Below are positions 1-9,694 of a stretch of DNA of 64,000 nucleotides, piece by piece (position 1 is the stretch's first letter; every line of letters begins with the position of its first letter). Made by a program: the position numbers and the translations under genes. The notes beneath the pieces are model-generated. The model was not told the origin of the DNA. It saw only the letters and a list, made by a program, of their open reading frames with translations, and did not search any database. Origin of the DNA: Stappia sp. 28M-7 (GTDB taxonomy: Bacteria; Pseudomonadota; Alphaproteobacteria; Rhizobiales; Stappiaceae); NCBI RefSeq assembly GCF_014252955.1, contig NZ_JACMIA010000001.1:1736001-1800000 (forward strand), written 5' to 3'.

Positions 1-872
1 GCGAAAGCGGCTCGGGCAAGACTGTCACCGGCTTCTCGCTGATGGGCCTTGTCGATCCCCCGGGACGCTTGGTCTCGGGCTCGATCCGCCTGGGCGGAGA
101 GGAACTGGCCGGCCTGCCGGAAGAGGGGTGGCGACGGCTCCGGGGCCGGCGGATCGCCATGATCTTCCAGGACCCGATGATGACGCTCAATCCGGTCCTG
201 CGCATCGATACGCAGATGATCGAGGCGATCCGCGCTCATGCCGGTGTGTCGCACGAGGCGGCCCGCGAGCGGGCCCGTGAGGCGCTTGCCCGTGTCGGCA
301 TTCCCTCGCCGGACGAGCGGCTCGCCGCCTATCCGCACCAGTTCTCCGGCGGCATGCGCCAGCGCGTCGCCATCGCCATTGCCCTCCTCAACGAACCGGA
401 GGTGATCGTTGCCGACGAGCCGACCACGGCGCTCGACGTCACCATTCAGGCGCAGATCCTCTATGAGGTGCAGAAGCTGTGCGCCGACACGGGGCTTGCG
501 ATGATCTGGATCACCCATGATCTCGCCGTCGTCGGCGGCCTCGCGGACCGGGTGGCGGTGATGTATGCCGGCCGGATCGTCGAGCAGGGGCCGGTCGATG
601 CCGTTCTCGATGCGCCCTTCCATCCCTATACGCACGGGCTGATCGGGTCCGTGCCCAGTCAGAACCGGCGCGGCGCGCGCCTGACCCAGATCCCCGGCAT
701 GGCGCCGTCGCTGTTGTCCCTGCCTGAGGGCTGCAGCTTTGCCGCCCGCTGTCCGCGCGCCGATACCGCCTGCACGGTCATGCCGGATCTGGCCGAGCTG
801 GAGGCCGGCCGGTTCTCGCGCTGCCACCATCCGCACCGAACTCTCGAAACCGCCAGGGGAGGTGCCGCATGA
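1..872 (+). CDS. peptide ABC transporter ATP-binding protein, DppD/OppD type (5' truncated)
   Basis: This is one of the two cytoplasmic ATPases of a dipeptide/oligopeptide-type importer. The reading frame is already open at the window edge, where it reads the Walker A motif ESGSGKT (bases 3-23), so the true start lies outside. Next come the Q-loop ([10 protein letters not shown]), signature FSGGMRQRV, Walker [13 protein letters not shown] and H-loop THD. The C-terminal oligopeptide-type extension has a cysteine pattern GCSFAARCP...C...C, which in some DppD proteins is linked to an iron-sulfur cluster (family knowledge, not shown here). Its stop overlaps the next start as ATGA, so the two ATPases are translationally coupled. 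The permeases and binding protein should lie upstream. The family is certain; the substrate is not. Confidence 0.93.
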   Translation, partial: ESGSGKTVTGFSLMGLVDPPGRLVSGSIRLGGEELAGLPEEGWRRLRGRRIAMIFQDPMMTLNPVLRIDTQMIEAIRAHAGVSHEAARERAREALARVGIPSPDERLAAYPHQFSGGMRQRVAIAIALLNEPEVIVADEPTTALDVTIQAQILYEVQKLCADTGLAMIWITHDLAVVGGLADRVAVMYAGRIVEQGPVDAVLDAPFHPYTHGLIGSVPSQNRRGARLTQIPGMAPSLLSLPEGCSFAARCPRADTACTVMPDLAELEAGRFSRCHHPHRTLETARGGAA

Positions 873-1867
873 GCGCCGCGCCGCTTCTTGCCCTCGATGC
901 CGTGTCGAAGCGCTTCGTGCGCCGTCTCGACGCCGCCGAGAAGATCGTCAACCTGTTCGGCGGCAACCGGCAGGAGGAGGTCGTCCACGCCGTCGACAAT
1001 GTCTCCCTGCAGATCGCCGAAGGCGAGGTGGTCGGCCTTGTCGGCGAGAGCGGTTGCGGCAAGTCCACGCTCGGGCGCGTGGTTGCCGGGGTTCATGCCC
1101 CCAGTGCCGGCCGCGTCCTGTGGCGCGGGCAGGATATCGAAAGCCTGTCCGGGGCCGAGCGCCGCGATGCGGCGCTGAAAATCCAGATGATCTTCCAGGA
1201 CCCCATGTCCTCGCTCAATCCGCGCATGCGCGTGCGCGACATCGTCGGCGAGGCGCCGAGGGTGCATGGTCTGGTGTCGGGCGGCGAGGTCGCCGACTAT
1301 GTCGACCGCATGTTGCTGCGGGTGGGCCTCGACCCCAGCTACAAGAGCCGCTATCCGCACCAGTTTTCCGGCGGTCAGCGCCAGCGCATCGGCATCGCCC
1401 GGGCCCTTGCCGTGCAGCCCGACTTCCTGGTCTGCGATGAAAGCATCGCCGCGCTCGACGTCTCGATCCAGGCGCAGGTGCTCAATCTCTTCATGGACCT
1501 GCGCGAGGATCTGGGGCTCACCTACCTTTTCATCTCCCACGACCTCGGCGTGGTCGAGCATCTCGCCGACCGGGTGGTGATCATGTATCTCGGCCGCGTG
1601 GTGGAAAGCGCGCCGGCGGCGGAGCTCTTCGCCGACCCCAATCATCCCTACGCCAGGGCGCTGCTGGAAGAGGTGCCGCGGATCGATACGCGCAAGCGGG
1701 TGTTCCAGCCGGTGAAGGGCGAGATCCCGTCGCCGCTCGCCCCGCCGACCGGTTGCCATTTCCACCCGCGATGCCCGCATGCAAAGCCGCGCTGCCGCGA
1801 GGAAGCGCCGGCCCTGCGCGAGATTGCGCCGGGTCGCATCTCCGCCTGTCACCTCAACGAGGCATAG
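869..1867 (+). CDS. peptide ABC transporter ATP-binding protein, DppF/OppF type
   Basis: This is the second ATPase subunit (332 aa) of the same importer. Walker A is GESGCGKST at about residues 66-74, followed by Q-loop FQDPMSSLNPRMRV, signature [15 protein letters not shown], a Walker B region LVCDESIAALD and H-loop SHDLGVVEHLADR. Walker B reads CDES where most DppF proteins have CDEP. The C-terminal oligopeptide/dipeptide domain with GCHFHPRCPHAKPRC is complete. An insertion near residues 20-45 (AEKIVNLFGGNRQEEV) before Walker A is usual for this subfamily. It starts 4 bases inside the preceding gene and ends 3 bases before the amidohydrolase gene, so all three are probably one transcript. 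Confidence 0.95.
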   Translation: MSAAPLLALDAVSKRFVRRLDAAEKIVNLFGGNRQEEVVHAVDNVSLQIAEGEVVGLVGESGCGKSTLGRVVAGVHAPSAGRVLWRGQDIESLSGAERRDAALKIQMIFQDPMSSLNPRMRVRDIVGEAPRVHGLVSGGEVADYVDRMLLRVGLDPSYKSRYPHQFSGGQRQRIGIARALAVQPDFLVCDESIAALDVSIQAQVLNLFMDLREDLGLTYLFISHDLGVVEHLADRVVIMYLGRVVESAPAAELFADPNHPYARALLEEVPRIDTRKRVFQPVKGEIPSPLAPPTGCHFHPRCPHAKPRCREEAPALREIAPGRISACHLNEA

Positions 1868-1870
1868 GGC

Positions 1871-2746
1871 ATGTGCGCGGTGCCGAAGGGCGGGGAGGGG
1901 GAGGTGTTCGACATCCTGCGACCTGCCGGCTCGGCGGTGCCGCTAGTCCTCGACAGCCCGCACTCCGGCACGCTCTATCCGCCGGACTTTAGGCCGGCCC
2001 AGCCGCCCGAGCGCTATCGCCGGGCGGAGGACATGTATGTCGACGAGCTCTTTTCCTCCGCTCCCACCCTGAGCCTGCAGCTTCTGACGGCACGGTTCGG
2101 GCGTATTTACTGCGACGTCAATCGGGCCTTCGACGATCTCGATCCGGCTTCGCTGGATGATGCCGAGGGTCTGGAGCTTGCCCCTTCGGCCAAGGCGCGC
2201 CTCGGCAAGGGCGTCGTGTGGACGGCAACGCCGCCCGACGGAGCGCCGCTTCTCGCCGGCCCGGTACGCCGGGCAGAATATCTCGGCCGGCTGGAGCGCT
2301 GCTGGCGTCCCTATCATGCGGCGCTTGGCGAACTGCTGGAGAGTGCTCGCGCGGTGCATGGCCGCGTCTTCCATCTCGACCTGCACTCCATGCAGCCGGT
2401 GGCGAATGCCATGCACGAGGACGCAACCGGATCGTTGCGGCCCGATATCGTGCTGTCCGATCGCGAGGGCACGAGTGCCGGTGCCGGCTATCTGGAGGCC
2501 GCGCGCGCCCTGTTGATCGAACTCGGCTTCTCGGTGACGGTCAACGATCCTTTCAAGGGAGCAGAGATTCTGCGTCGCCACGGCAATCCGGCACGAGGCG
2601 TCCACTCCCTGCAGATCGAGGTCAATCGCGCGCTCTACATGGATGTTGAGACCTATGGCAAAACCGCGCGCTTTCGCGACACGCGAGCGCGGTTTTCCGC
2701 CTTCCTGGCCTCGCTGCGTGACTGGGCTGCAAAAAGCGGCAGTTGA
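1871..2746 (+). CDS. N-formylglutamate amidohydrolase family protein
   Basis: This is a 291 aa metal-dependent amidohydrolase of the N-formylglutamate amidohydrolase (HutG-like) family, which releases glutamate and formate from N-formylglutamate. Recognisable motifs are VLDSPHSGTLYPPDF near the N-terminus, CDVNRAFDDLDP near residue 80 and FHLDLHSMQPV in the middle, with His and Asp/Glu residues that would bind the metal. It follows the ABC ATPase by 3 bases, which ties it to peptide or amino-acid uptake rather than to a hut operon; no other histidine-degradation gene is visible. The real substrate could be another N-acylated amino acid carried by the transporter. Family assignment is strong, substrate inferred. 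Confidence 0.85.
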   Translation: MCAVPKGGEGEVFDILRPAGSAVPLVLDSPHSGTLYPPDFRPAQPPERYRRAEDMYVDELFSSAPTLSLQLLTARFGRIYCDVNRAFDDLDPASLDDAEGLELAPSAKARLGKGVVWTATPPDGAPLLAGPVRRAEYLGRLERCWRPYHAALGELLESARAVHGRVFHLDLHSMQPVANAMHEDATGSLRPDIVLSDREGTSAGAGYLEAARALLIELGFSVTVNDPFKGAEILRRHGNPARGVHSLQIEVNRALYMDVETYGKTARFRDTRARFSAFLASLRDWAAKSGS

Positions 2747-2827
2747 ATTTTTACGGCAGACAGGGCACCAGAGCGCAGCGGCGGCAATCGCCGCCCCTCC
2801 CTTGCACCGCATACGGAACGCCGTTTC

Positions 2828-4072
2828 ATGAAGACCGGTCTGTCGCGCCCGAAGCACCAAATCCGCTGGCTCCTGCTGGAAGGCATCAGCCCGACCGCCC
2901 CCGTCCTGCTGGAGCAGGCGGGCTACACCAATGTCACCCAGCTCAAGACGGCACTTGACCGCGATGCGCTGATCGAGGCGCTGCAGGGCGTCCACATCGT
3001 CGGTATCCGCTCGCGCACGCAGATCGACGAGGAGATCCTCAAGGCCGCCGGCACCCTTGTGGCGATCGGCTGTTTCTCCGTCGGCACCAACCAGGTCGAT
3101 CTCGTCGGCTCGAACCGGCGCGGCGTCCCGGTCTTCAACGCGCCGTTCTCCAACACCCGCAGCGTCGCCGAGCTGACCATCGCTGAAATCGTCATGCTGA
3201 TGCGCGGCGCCTTCACCAAGTCGATGGCCGCCCATAACGGGCGCTGGCTGAAGACGGCCGCGGGCAGCAACGAGGTTCGCGGCAAGACGCTCGGCATCGT
3301 CGGTTACGGCAATATCGGCTCCCAGCTCGCGGTGCTCGCCGAAGCGATGGGCATGCGGGTGGTCTATTTCGATCACACCGACAAGCTCCGCCACGGCAAT
3401 GTCGAGCCGGTTTCCTCGCTCGGCGAACTTCTCGCCGTTGCCGATGTTGTCTCGTTGCACCTGCCGCAGACGCCGGAGACCCGCGGCATGATCGGCGCTG
3501 CCGAAATCGCGTCGATGAAGAAGGGCGCCTACCTGATCAACAACGCGCGCGGCACGGTGCTCGACATCGATGCCCTGGCGCAGGCGCTTCGCTCCGGTCA
3601 CCTTGCCGGTGCCGCCGTCGACGTCTTCCCCAGCGAGCCGAAGTCCAACGACGAGGAATTCGTCTCGGCCCTGCGCGGGCTCGACAACGTCATCCTGACC
3701 CCGCATGTCGGCGGTTCGACGGAAGAGGCCCAAGAGCGGATCGGCGAGGAAGTCGCCCGCCGCCTGATCGAGTATTCGGACGTCGGCTCCACCATCGGTG
3801 CGGTGAATTTCCCCCAGGTGCAGCTCCCCAAGGGCACCAACAACACCCGCTTCATCCAGGTCCAGCGCAACCTGCCGGGCGAGCTCGGCAAGCTCAACGA
3901 CCTCTTCGCCCGCTACAAGATCAACATCGCGGCGCAGCATTACCAGACCGATGGCGAGATCGGTTATGTCGTTCTCGACGCCGATGGGCCGGTGGCGAAT
4001 GCGGTGGAGATCCTGGAGGAGATCCGCCTCCTGTCGGGCACAATCCGGGCTCGCCTGCTGAACCGGGTCTGA
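2828..4072 (+). CDS. serA: D-3-phosphoglycerate dehydrogenase with ACT domain
   Basis: This enzyme oxidises 3-phosphoglycerate with NAD, the first step of serine synthesis, in the cytosol. At 414 aa it has the length of the E. coli-type enzyme. The substrate-binding lobe comes first, then the Rossmann motif IVGYGNIGSQ (near residue 157) and the catalytic Arg, Glu and His in NNARGTVLD, FPSEP and TPHVGGSTEEA. A C-terminal ACT domain (GELGKLNDLFARYKINIAA...) normally gives feedback inhibition by L-serine. It lies 81 bases after the amidohydrolase gene, so it may have its own promoter. The start ATG at 2828 agrees with the usual short N-terminal extension. Serine and glycine metabolism links it to the one-carbon genes later in the window, but only by pathway. 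Confidence 0.95.
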   Translation: MKTGLSRPKHQIRWLLLEGISPTAPVLLEQAGYTNVTQLKTALDRDALIEALQGVHIVGIRSRTQIDEEILKAAGTLVAIGCFSVGTNQVDLVGSNRRGVPVFNAPFSNTRSVAELTIAEIVMLMRGAFTKSMAAHNGRWLKTAAGSNEVRGKTLGIVGYGNIGSQLAVLAEAMGMRVVYFDHTDKLRHGNVEPVSSLGELLAVADVVSLHLPQTPETRGMIGAAEIASMKKGAYLINNARGTVLDIDALAQALRSGHLAGAAVDVFPSEPKSNDEEFVSALRGLDNVILTPHVGGSTEEAQERIGEEVARRLIEYSDVGSTIGAVNFPQVQLPKGTNNTRFIQVQRNLPGELGKLNDLFARYKINIAAQHYQTDGEIGYVVLDADGPVANAVEILEEIRLLSGTIRARLLNRV

Positions 4073-4092
4073 TCGGGCAACGTCGCCCGATC
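4071..4092 (+). terminator. hairpin directly after serA
   Basis: A perfect 8-bp inverted repeat (GATCGGGC, loop AACGTC, GCCCGATC) begins in the serA stop codon. It has no clear T-run downstream, so it may be a weak terminator or an mRNA 3' stabiliser. Confidence 0.45.
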
Positions 4093-4285
4093 CGGTCGGG
4101 GGCGGTTGTTCTTGAACGGGAATTTGTTAGGCTTCGCGTCAGGTGCCGGCTGCTTCGTGCGGCCGGCCTTTCGCCGCCGCCTGCCTCAATTCCGACGCAG
4201 GCCCGCAAGATAGGTTGGGCGAAGGCCTCACAGCCCCGCCCTCCTGCGATTGCAGGCACTCCCGTTCGCCAGCCAAACGGCCCGC

Positions 4286-5548
4286 ATGACCCAGATACTT
4301 CCCATCGCTGCCCTTCTCGTCGGTTCCGCGTTGCTGTTGCTCGCGGGCGGTCTTCAGGGGCTGCTGCTGCCGCTCAGGGGCTCGTTCGAGGGCTTTTCCG
4401 ACGGCTCCCTTGGTCTTCTGGGTACCGGCTGGGCCATCGGCTATATCGGCGGCTGCCTGCTGACGCCGGTGATCGTGAGTCGCGTCGGCCACATCCGCTC
4501 CTTCGGCGTGTTCTGCTCGCTCGCCTCCATCGTCGTGCTGCTGAACCTCGTCTTCATGACGCCCTGGGCCTGGATCCCGCTGCGTGCGCTCTCCGGCTTC
4601 TGCTTCGCCGGTGCGGCCATGGTGGTGGAGAGCTGGCTCAACGAGCGGGCCAATCCGGAAACGCGCGGCCGCATTTTCGGCATCTACACGATGATCAATC
4701 TCGGTGCGACGACCGCCGGGCAGATGCTGCTCACCTTGGGGGATCCCGCCGGCTTCCTGTTTTTCGTGGTCGGTGCGATGGTCTATTCCTGCGCGCTGCT
4801 TCCCACCGCCTTGTCGACCGCCGCAGCTCCCCAGCCGCTGTCCCAGGTGCGTCTGGATATCCGCTCGCTCTGGCGCAATTCTCCGGTTGCCGTGATCGGC
4901 GTCTTTCTCGTGGGCATCTCCAACAGCGCCTTCGGCACGCTCGGGGCCGTCTATGGCCGCCAAGTGGGGCTATCCGTCTCGTCCATCGCCACCATGATGT
5001 CGGTAGCGCTGCTTGCCGGTGCCCTGATCCAGATCCCGATCGGCGTCCTGTCCGACCGCATCGACCGGCGCATGGTGCTGATCGGCATCGCGGTGGTCGG
5101 CTGTCTGCTCGGGGCCGGGCTGACGTTCGGCGGCGCCTTGTCGCCCATCGCCATCATTGCGTTGGTCGGGGCCTTCGGCGGCATGATCTATTCGATGTAT
5201 CCGGTCATCGTCGCCCACGCGAACGACCACTCGCCGCCGGGCGAATTCCTAAAGACCAGCGGCGGTCTGCTGCTGCTGTTCGGTGTCGGTTCAGTGGTCG
5301 GCCCGCTGCTTGCGGCCGTGATGATGACGATGACGCGCCCGCAAGGGCTGTTCGCTGTCACTTCCGCCGCTCACGCCCTCATCATCGCCTTCGCGATTTG
5401 GCGGATGACCCAGCGTGCACCGGTCGCGCAGGGCGAGAAGGAGGACTTCGTCGCAATGGCCTCGGGGGTTCGCTTCTCCACGCCGGAGACCCTCGCGCTC
5501 GACCCGCGCGCCGAGGAAGAAGAAGAGACGTCGCGCGACGCTGCCTGA
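4286..5548 (+). CDS. MFS transporter
   Basis: This is a polytopic inner-membrane transporter of the major facilitator superfamily, about 420 aa with some twelve hydrophobic segments. It starts with ILPIAALLVGSALLLLAGG and LLLPLRGS. The typical loop 2-3 region and a second-half motif GVLSDRIDRR are present. The N-terminus resembles the YcaD/YfkF-like branch, for which substrates are poorly known. ATG at 4286 is preferred over an upstream in-frame TTG at 4250, because translation from ATG gives a normal N-terminus running straight into the first membrane helix. The acidic tail (RAEEEEETS) is cytoplasmic. It stands alone: serA lies 213 bases upstream and a 270-base gap follows. Confidence 0.85.
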   Translation: MTQILPIAALLVGSALLLLAGGLQGLLLPLRGSFEGFSDGSLGLLGTGWAIGYIGGCLLTPVIVSRVGHIRSFGVFCSLASIVVLLNLVFMTPWAWIPLRALSGFCFAGAAMVVESWLNERANPETRGRIFGIYTMINLGATTAGQMLLTLGDPAGFLFFVVGAMVYSCALLPTALSTAAAPQPLSQVRLDIRSLWRNSPVAVIGVFLVGISNSAFGTLGAVYGRQVGLSVSSIATMMSVALLAGALIQIPIGVLSDRIDRRMVLIGIAVVGCLLGAGLTFGGALSPIAIIALVGAFGGMIYSMYPVIVAHANDHSPPGEFLKTSGGLLLLFGVGSVVGPLLAAVMMTMTRPQGLFAVTSAAHALIIAFAIWRMTQRAPVAQGEKEDFVAMASGVRFSTPETLALDPRAEEEEETSRDAA

Positions 5549-5819
5549 CCCTGGCAAAGGGCGGGCGGTCTTGCCGCTTGCGCCTTGCCACTTGTACCGG
5601 GCCACTTGCACTGGCGCGTGCCCCGTGGCATAGATCGCTCGTCATCAAGAGAAGGGCTGGCGCCCTCGCCAACCTGCCCGACCGGGCAAGGTGGTCTCCC
5701 TGACACAAAGGACCGGATCAACCGGTTTGCGTTTTGGGGATGTGGCCGCAGAATAGCGGCAACGAAACGGTCGTTTGATCCGCGCCAGTCCTCCTCGGGA
5801 AACCGATGGAGGATTTTTT

Positions 5820-6194
5820 ATGTCCAGAGCCGCGTCCGCCGCGCCGACGAGCCTTGACCCCGCAGCCGCGCCCCTCGAAGCGCGGTGTGCCTTTGCAGCC
5901 TCAGCACCGCTGCGTCTTTCCGAAATTCGTGTTCTGGCTGCCGGCCTGCGGATGCGTGCCACCTGTATCGGCCTTGGCCGGGGCGGGGAGCAGGCTGTTC
6001 TCGACGATGCCGAGCGCGCGCGGCGCCTTGCCGATCTCGAGCACCTGTGGACCGGCGGGTGCCGCAGGGCGGTCGACGAAGTGCTGTTTCGCGACATCGC
6101 CGCCCGCCATCCGCAGCTCGCCGTGGCGCTGCGTGCCCGCCTGCGTCGGCGTCAGTCCTCGTCTTCCGCCGGGACCGGGATCGGGCGCCCCTGA
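5820..6194 (+). CDS. small hypothetical protein
   Basis: This is a 124 aa protein I do not recognise. Support for translation comes from a strong ribosome-binding site (GGAGG at 5808-5812) seven bases before ATG 5820, and from an open frame with a helix-rich middle (DDAERARRLADLEHLW...AVDEVLFRDIAARHPQLAVALRARLRR) resembling a folded alpha-helical domain. The C-terminus is Ser/Arg-rich. It overlaps the 3' end of the convergent thioesterase gene by 43 bases. The long untranslated region upstream (5549-5807) may carry its promoter or a leader. It could be a spurious frame in GC-rich DNA, but the ribosome site argues for a real gene. Confidence 0.5.
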   Translation: MSRAASAAPTSLDPAAAPLEARCAFAASAPLRLSEIRVLAAGLRMRATCIGLGRGGEQAVLDDAERARRLADLEHLWTGGCRRAVDEVLFRDIAARHPQLAVALRARLRRRQSSSSAGTGIGRP

Positions 6195-6556
6195 TCGTCG
6201 ACCGCGACGAAGGTGAAGGTCGCATCGGTCACCTTCTCGCGCTGGCCGTGCCGATGGCGCAGGGCCCAGGCCTCGATGCCGATCTTCATCGAGGTCCGGC
6301 CGACGCCCGTCACCCGGCAATAGACGCAAAGCACATCGCCCACATGCACGGGGCGGATGAAGGTCATCCGCTCGACGGAGATTGTCACCACGCGCCGGCG
6401 CGCCCGCTGGCCTGCCGCGATGCCGCCGGCAAGGTCCATCTGCGACAGCACCCAGCCGCCGAAGATGTCTCCGGCCGCGTTGGTGTCGGCGGGCATGGCC
6501 ATCGTCCGCAGCGTCAGTTCGCCGTTCGGGGTTTCGATGGTCTCCTGGTCGCTCAC
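6152..6556 (-). CDS. acyl-CoA thioesterase, YciA-type hotdog protein
   Basis: This 134 aa hotdog-fold thioesterase hydrolyses acyl-CoA. Motifs of the YciA/BFIT group are clear: MPADTNAAGDIFGGWVLSQ near residue 22, with the catalytic Asn/Asp region, VERMTFIRPVHVGDVLCVYC, and RTSMKIGIEAW. The start is GTG at 6556, supported by AGGAGA eight bases upstream. The C-terminus is acidic (VPAEDED). It is convergent with the small gene at 5820-6194. A terminator lies between it and the chemoreceptor upstream, so it is probably transcribed alone. Confidence 0.9.
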   Translation of the reverse strand: MSDQETIETPNGELTLRTMAMPADTNAAGDIFGGWVLSQMDLAGGIAAGQRARRRVVTISVERMTFIRPVHVGDVLCVYCRVTGVGRTSMKIGIEAWALRHRHGQREKVTDATFTFVAVDDQGRPIPVPAEDED

Positions 6557-6639
6557 GGGCGATATCTCCTGTCTCGTTGCGGAATCGCGAGGTTACGGAT
6601 TCAAACCTAGCCCCGCTTTGCCGCAACGCGAAAGAAAAA

Positions 6640-6674
6640 GCCCCCGGTTCGTGGCGCGAACCGGGGGCAATTTT
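6640..6674 (-). terminator. Rho-independent terminator of the chemoreceptor gene
   Basis: A 12-bp perfect stem (6640-6651 with 6657-6668, loop TGGCG) is followed on the minus strand by TTTTTCTTT. A T-run also exists on the plus strand (AATTTTTT), so it could work both ways. It lies between the chemoreceptor stop and the thioesterase start. Confidence 0.85.
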
Positions 6675-6721
6675 TTGCGCAAAGGGAGCGTGCTCCCTGT
6701 CTTGGGCCGGATGCTGCGATG

Positions 6722-8776
6722 TCAGGCCGCCGCGACGTCCTTCAGGAATCGGTCGATTTCACCGCGCAGGGCGTCGGTGTTGCGGCTCATGGCGCCGGAG
6801 GCGTCGAGGACGTTGTCGGCGGCTGCCGACGTGCTGTCGACGGTGTGGGCCAGCATCTCCATGTTGCGGGTCACCGAGCCGGTGCCTTCGGCCGCCTGCT
6901 GCACCGAGCGGGAGATGTCGTTGGTGGCGGCACCCTGCTGCTCGACGGCGGAGGCGATGGAGGCGGTATAGCCGTTCACTTCCTGCATGATCTGGGCGAT
7001 CTCGCCGATGGCGGCGACCGCCTCGCCGGTCGAGCCCTGGATCGCGGCGATCTGGGCGCCGATCTCCTCGGTCGCCTTGGAGGTCTGGTTGGCCAGCTCC
7101 TTGACCTCGGCGGCGACGACGGCAAAGCCCTTGCCGGCCTCGCCGGCACGGGCCGCCTCGATGGTGGCGTTCAGCGCGAGAAGGTTGGTCTGCTCGGCGA
7201 TGGCCTGGATCAGCGAGACGACCTCGCCGATCTTGTGGGCGGCGGCGGCAAGGCCCGCGACCTTTTCGTTGGTTGAGTGGGTGCCCTGGGTGGCCTGGTT
7301 GACGACCTGGGTGGTCTGGCCGACCTGGCGGGAGATCTCGGCGATGGAGGCGGAGAGCTCCTCGGCGGCGCTGGCCACTGTCTGGACGTTGCCGGTGGCG
7401 GCGGAGCTGGCCTGCGAGGTCTCGCTGGCGCGCTCGGCGCTTTCCTGGGCGGAGGCGGACAGGGCGCGGGCGGTTTCGTCCAGCCCGCTGGCCGTTTCGC
7501 TCACCGTGCCGATCAGCGACTGCACCTTGTCGCGGAAGTCCGCGATGAGCTGTTCGGTGCGGGCCTGGCGGGCGGCGCGGGCATGCGCGTCCTCCGACTG
7601 CGCTTCTTCCAGCCGCTGGCGCTCGATGGCGTTTTCGCGGAAGGTTTCGACTGCGCGGGCCATGTCGCCGATCTCGTCGCGGCGCTCGTCCATGCCGGCA
7701 TCGACAGAGGTGTCGCCGGCGGCCAGTCGGCCCATCACATCGGTGAGGCGTGCGACCGGGCGGGCGAGCGCGCCTGCGCCGAACCAGACAAGCACCAGCA
7801 CGGCTCCCAGCAGGCCGAGACCGATGGCCAGCATCGTGTTGCGCGCGGTCACGGCACCGGCGATCATCGCCGAATGGGGCACGTCCAGCACGACGTACCA
7901 CCGCTCCTGAACGTCCGGGAATGTCACGGGCTGAATGGCGACGTACCGCTCACCGAAGAGGGAGGCGGCGGCTTCCGTTCCCACTTTCTGAAGCACTTCA
8001 AGGACGTTCCCATCCTCGACGGTCTTGCCGAGGGTGGCGGTATCGGATGTTGCGACCCAAAGGTTGTCGCCGCCGATCAGCTTAACTTCGCCGGCGCCGA
8101 ACGGGTGATTGGCGGCCATGCGGTCGGCGATGCCCGAAAGGGCGAGGTCGGACGTGGCGATGCCGATCGGCTTGTTGTCCTTGCGCACGACCCAGCTGAT
8201 GGTGGTCAGCAGCACGTCCTTGCCGTCGATCGGATAGGCGTAAGGCGGGGTGAGCAGAGACCGGTTTTCGCGCACCGGCATGTCGTACCAGCCTTCGGTG
8301 CCGGCCTCCTTGGTCATCACCAGCTGCTCGACAGCGACCTTCTTGTCCTCGCCGAAATAGAAATAGGGGACGAAGCGGCCGTTAGCGTCCGAATACTTGT
8401 GATCCTTGAAATCGGCATCGCGGCCGTCGAGCCCGTTCGGCTCGAAGGCCAGCGTCATGCCGACAAGGTGCGGATTGTTCTCCACTGTCTTGATCATCAG
8501 GTCGCCGAGCCGGTCGCGATCGGTCATGCCGTTGGCGATCAGCCCTTCCGCGGCAGCGGCAACGCTCTTGGCGACGGTCAGCGAACGCGTGAGGCTGCCG
8601 GACACCTCGTTGGCATAGGATGTCAGAAGCGCCTTGGCTTCCCGTTCGGCGGCGCTCTCCGCTGCCGAGGACATGACCATCGAGCCGACAAGGCTCACGC
8701 CGATGATGGAAACGGAAAACAGTGCGCCGGCACTGACCAGCAGTTTGTTTCTGATCGACAGATCGGAAAAACGCAT
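6722..8776 (-). CDS. methyl-accepting chemotaxis protein with periplasmic Cache domain
   Basis: This is a 684 aa membrane chemoreceptor. An N-terminal helix ([20 protein letters not shown], about residues 13-32) is followed by a periplasmic dCache-type sensor of some 270 residues. A second helix ([21 protein letters not shown]), a HAMP linker ([19 protein letters not shown]) and the signalling domain come next, with the hallmark hairpin tip [31 protein letters not shown] split over the motif. It would signal to CheA/CheW in the cytoplasm. No C-terminal CheR/CheB tethering pentapeptide is visible. AGGGGGT lies before ATG 8776. No other chemotaxis gene is nearby, so it is an orphan receptor. 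The Cache domain often binds amino acids or organic acids, but the ligand is unknown. Confidence 0.95.
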   Translation of the reverse strand: MRFSDLSIRNKLLVSAGALFSVSIIGVSLVGSMVMSSAAESAAEREAKALLTSYANEVSGSLTRSLTVAKSVAAAAEGLIANGMTDRDRLGDLMIKTVENNPHLVGMTLAFEPNGLDGRDADFKDHKYSDANGRFVPYFYFGEDKKVAVEQLVMTKEAGTEGWYDMPVRENRSLLTPPYAYPIDGKDVLLTTISWVVRKDNKPIGIATSDLALSGIADRMAANHPFGAGEVKLIGGDNLWVATSDTATLGKTVEDGNVLEVLQKVGTEAAASLFGERYVAIQPVTFPDVQERWYVVLDVPHSAMIAGAVTARNTMLAIGLGLLGAVLVLVWFGAGALARPVARLTDVMGRLAAGDTSVDAGMDERRDEIGDMARAVETFRENAIERQRLEEAQSEDAHARAARQARTEQLIADFRDKVQSLIGTVSETASGLDETARALSASAQESAERASETSQASSAATGNVQTVASAAEELSASIAEISRQVGQTTQVVNQATQGTHSTNEKVAGLAAAAHKIGEVVSLIQAIAEQTNLLALNATIEAARAGEAGKGFAVVAAEVKELANQTSKATEEIGAQIAAIQGSTGEAVAAIGEIAQIMQEVNGYTASIASAVEQQGAATNDISRSVQQAAEGTGSVTRNMEMLAHTVDSTSAAADNVLDASGAMSRNTDALRGEIDRFLKDVAAA

Positions 8777-8989
8777 TTCGAACCCCCTGAAGGCCAGCCG
8801 CGAATATCTCCGTCTAAGTGCCTATAGGGGGCGCGTTACCATCGACTTAATCATCAGGATCTTTGCCGATTTCTTATGGGATCCGATCAGTCGCTGTCGT
8901 TTCTCGATGATTGTGATCCGCCATGGCAATTTCCTAAAGTTGTTGCCGGTCGTTGTTGGGGTGCGGGGGAGGTGCCTCTATGGCAGCGG

Positions 8990-9592
8990 CTATTGCCGGA
9001 TCGCTTCCAGGTCGATGCGGATGGAGACCTCGTCGCCGACCAGCCCATCCGCCACGGCATAGGTCATGCCGAAATCGGAGCGTTTCAGCACGGTGCTGGC
9101 GCTGATGCCGATCACATAGGTTCCGCCGAACGGGTAGGGGCCGATCTTGTTGAGCGTGACATCAAGCGTTACCGGCCGCGTCACGCCGCGCAGCGTCAGG
9201 TCGCCGGTCACGGTCCCGCTCGTGTCCGTTTGCGGGCGTGCATCCGTCATCTGGAAGGTTATGCGAGGATGCGCTTCCGCACTCAGGAAGTCGCCCGAGC
9301 GCAGGTGTCCGTCGCGACGCTCGTCGTTGGAAAAGACGCTCCCGGCCTCGATGGCGACGGAGAGATCGGAGAGTTCACGCGTTTCCTCGTCATAGGTGAA
9401 GCTGCCTTCGCCCTTCAGGAACAGGCCCCAAGTGGGGGCGTAGCCGATATGCATGGCGTTGAAGACGACGGAAAAGTGGCTGGGATCGATCCGATAGGCA
9501 CGCGGCTCGGCCTGCGCGGGCAGGGCAGCGACCGTGAGGACCGCAACAAGAGCGCTGCAGGCGGCGATACGGACAGGCTTGAGTGAAACCAT
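8990..9592 (-). CDS. YceI family periplasmic protein
   Basis: This 200 aa exported lipocalin-like protein of the YceI family has a signal peptide (IAACSALVAVLTVAALPAQA) followed by YRIDPSHFSVVFNAMHIGYA. Other family motifs are GSFTYDEETRELSDLSVAIEAGSV, DFLSAEAHPRITFQ and GDLTLRGVTRPVTLDV. YceI proteins bind isoprenoid-like lipids in the periplasm; the role here is unknown. The start at 9592 is chosen because GGAGGGT precedes it and the signal peptide starts there; an upstream in-frame ATG at 9628 lies before that site. It lies 102 bases downstream of the ROK kinase on the same strand and may be read through from that operon. Confidence 0.9.
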   Translation of the reverse strand: MVSLKPVRIAACSALVAVLTVAALPAQAEPRAYRIDPSHFSVVFNAMHIGYAPTWGLFLKGEGSFTYDEETRELSDLSVAIEAGSVFSNDERRDGHLRSGDFLSAEAHPRITFQMTDARPQTDTSGTVTGDLTLRGVTRPVTLDVTLNKIGPYPFGGTYVIGISASTVLKRSDFGMTYAVADGLVGDEVSIRIDLEAIRQ

Positions 9593-9694
9593 GTGAGACC
9601 CTCCTCCCTGGTGATCCTCAAGAACCATATAGGCAGGCTGACCGAGACTGGGAGGGGGCGAACCGGCGTGTGCAGTTGCGACGAGCTGCCCGGC

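Noticed and set aside
1943..3940. A 665-residue minus-strand frame opposite the amidohydrolase and serA
   Set aside because: It lies antisense to two clear enzymes and shows only GC-biased shadow composition with no domain.
5549..5819. Cobalamin or other known riboswitch in the leader upstream of the small gene
   Set aside because: The CACTTG repeats are not B12 boxes, no conserved riboswitch core is visible, and the downstream gene gives no metabolic clue.
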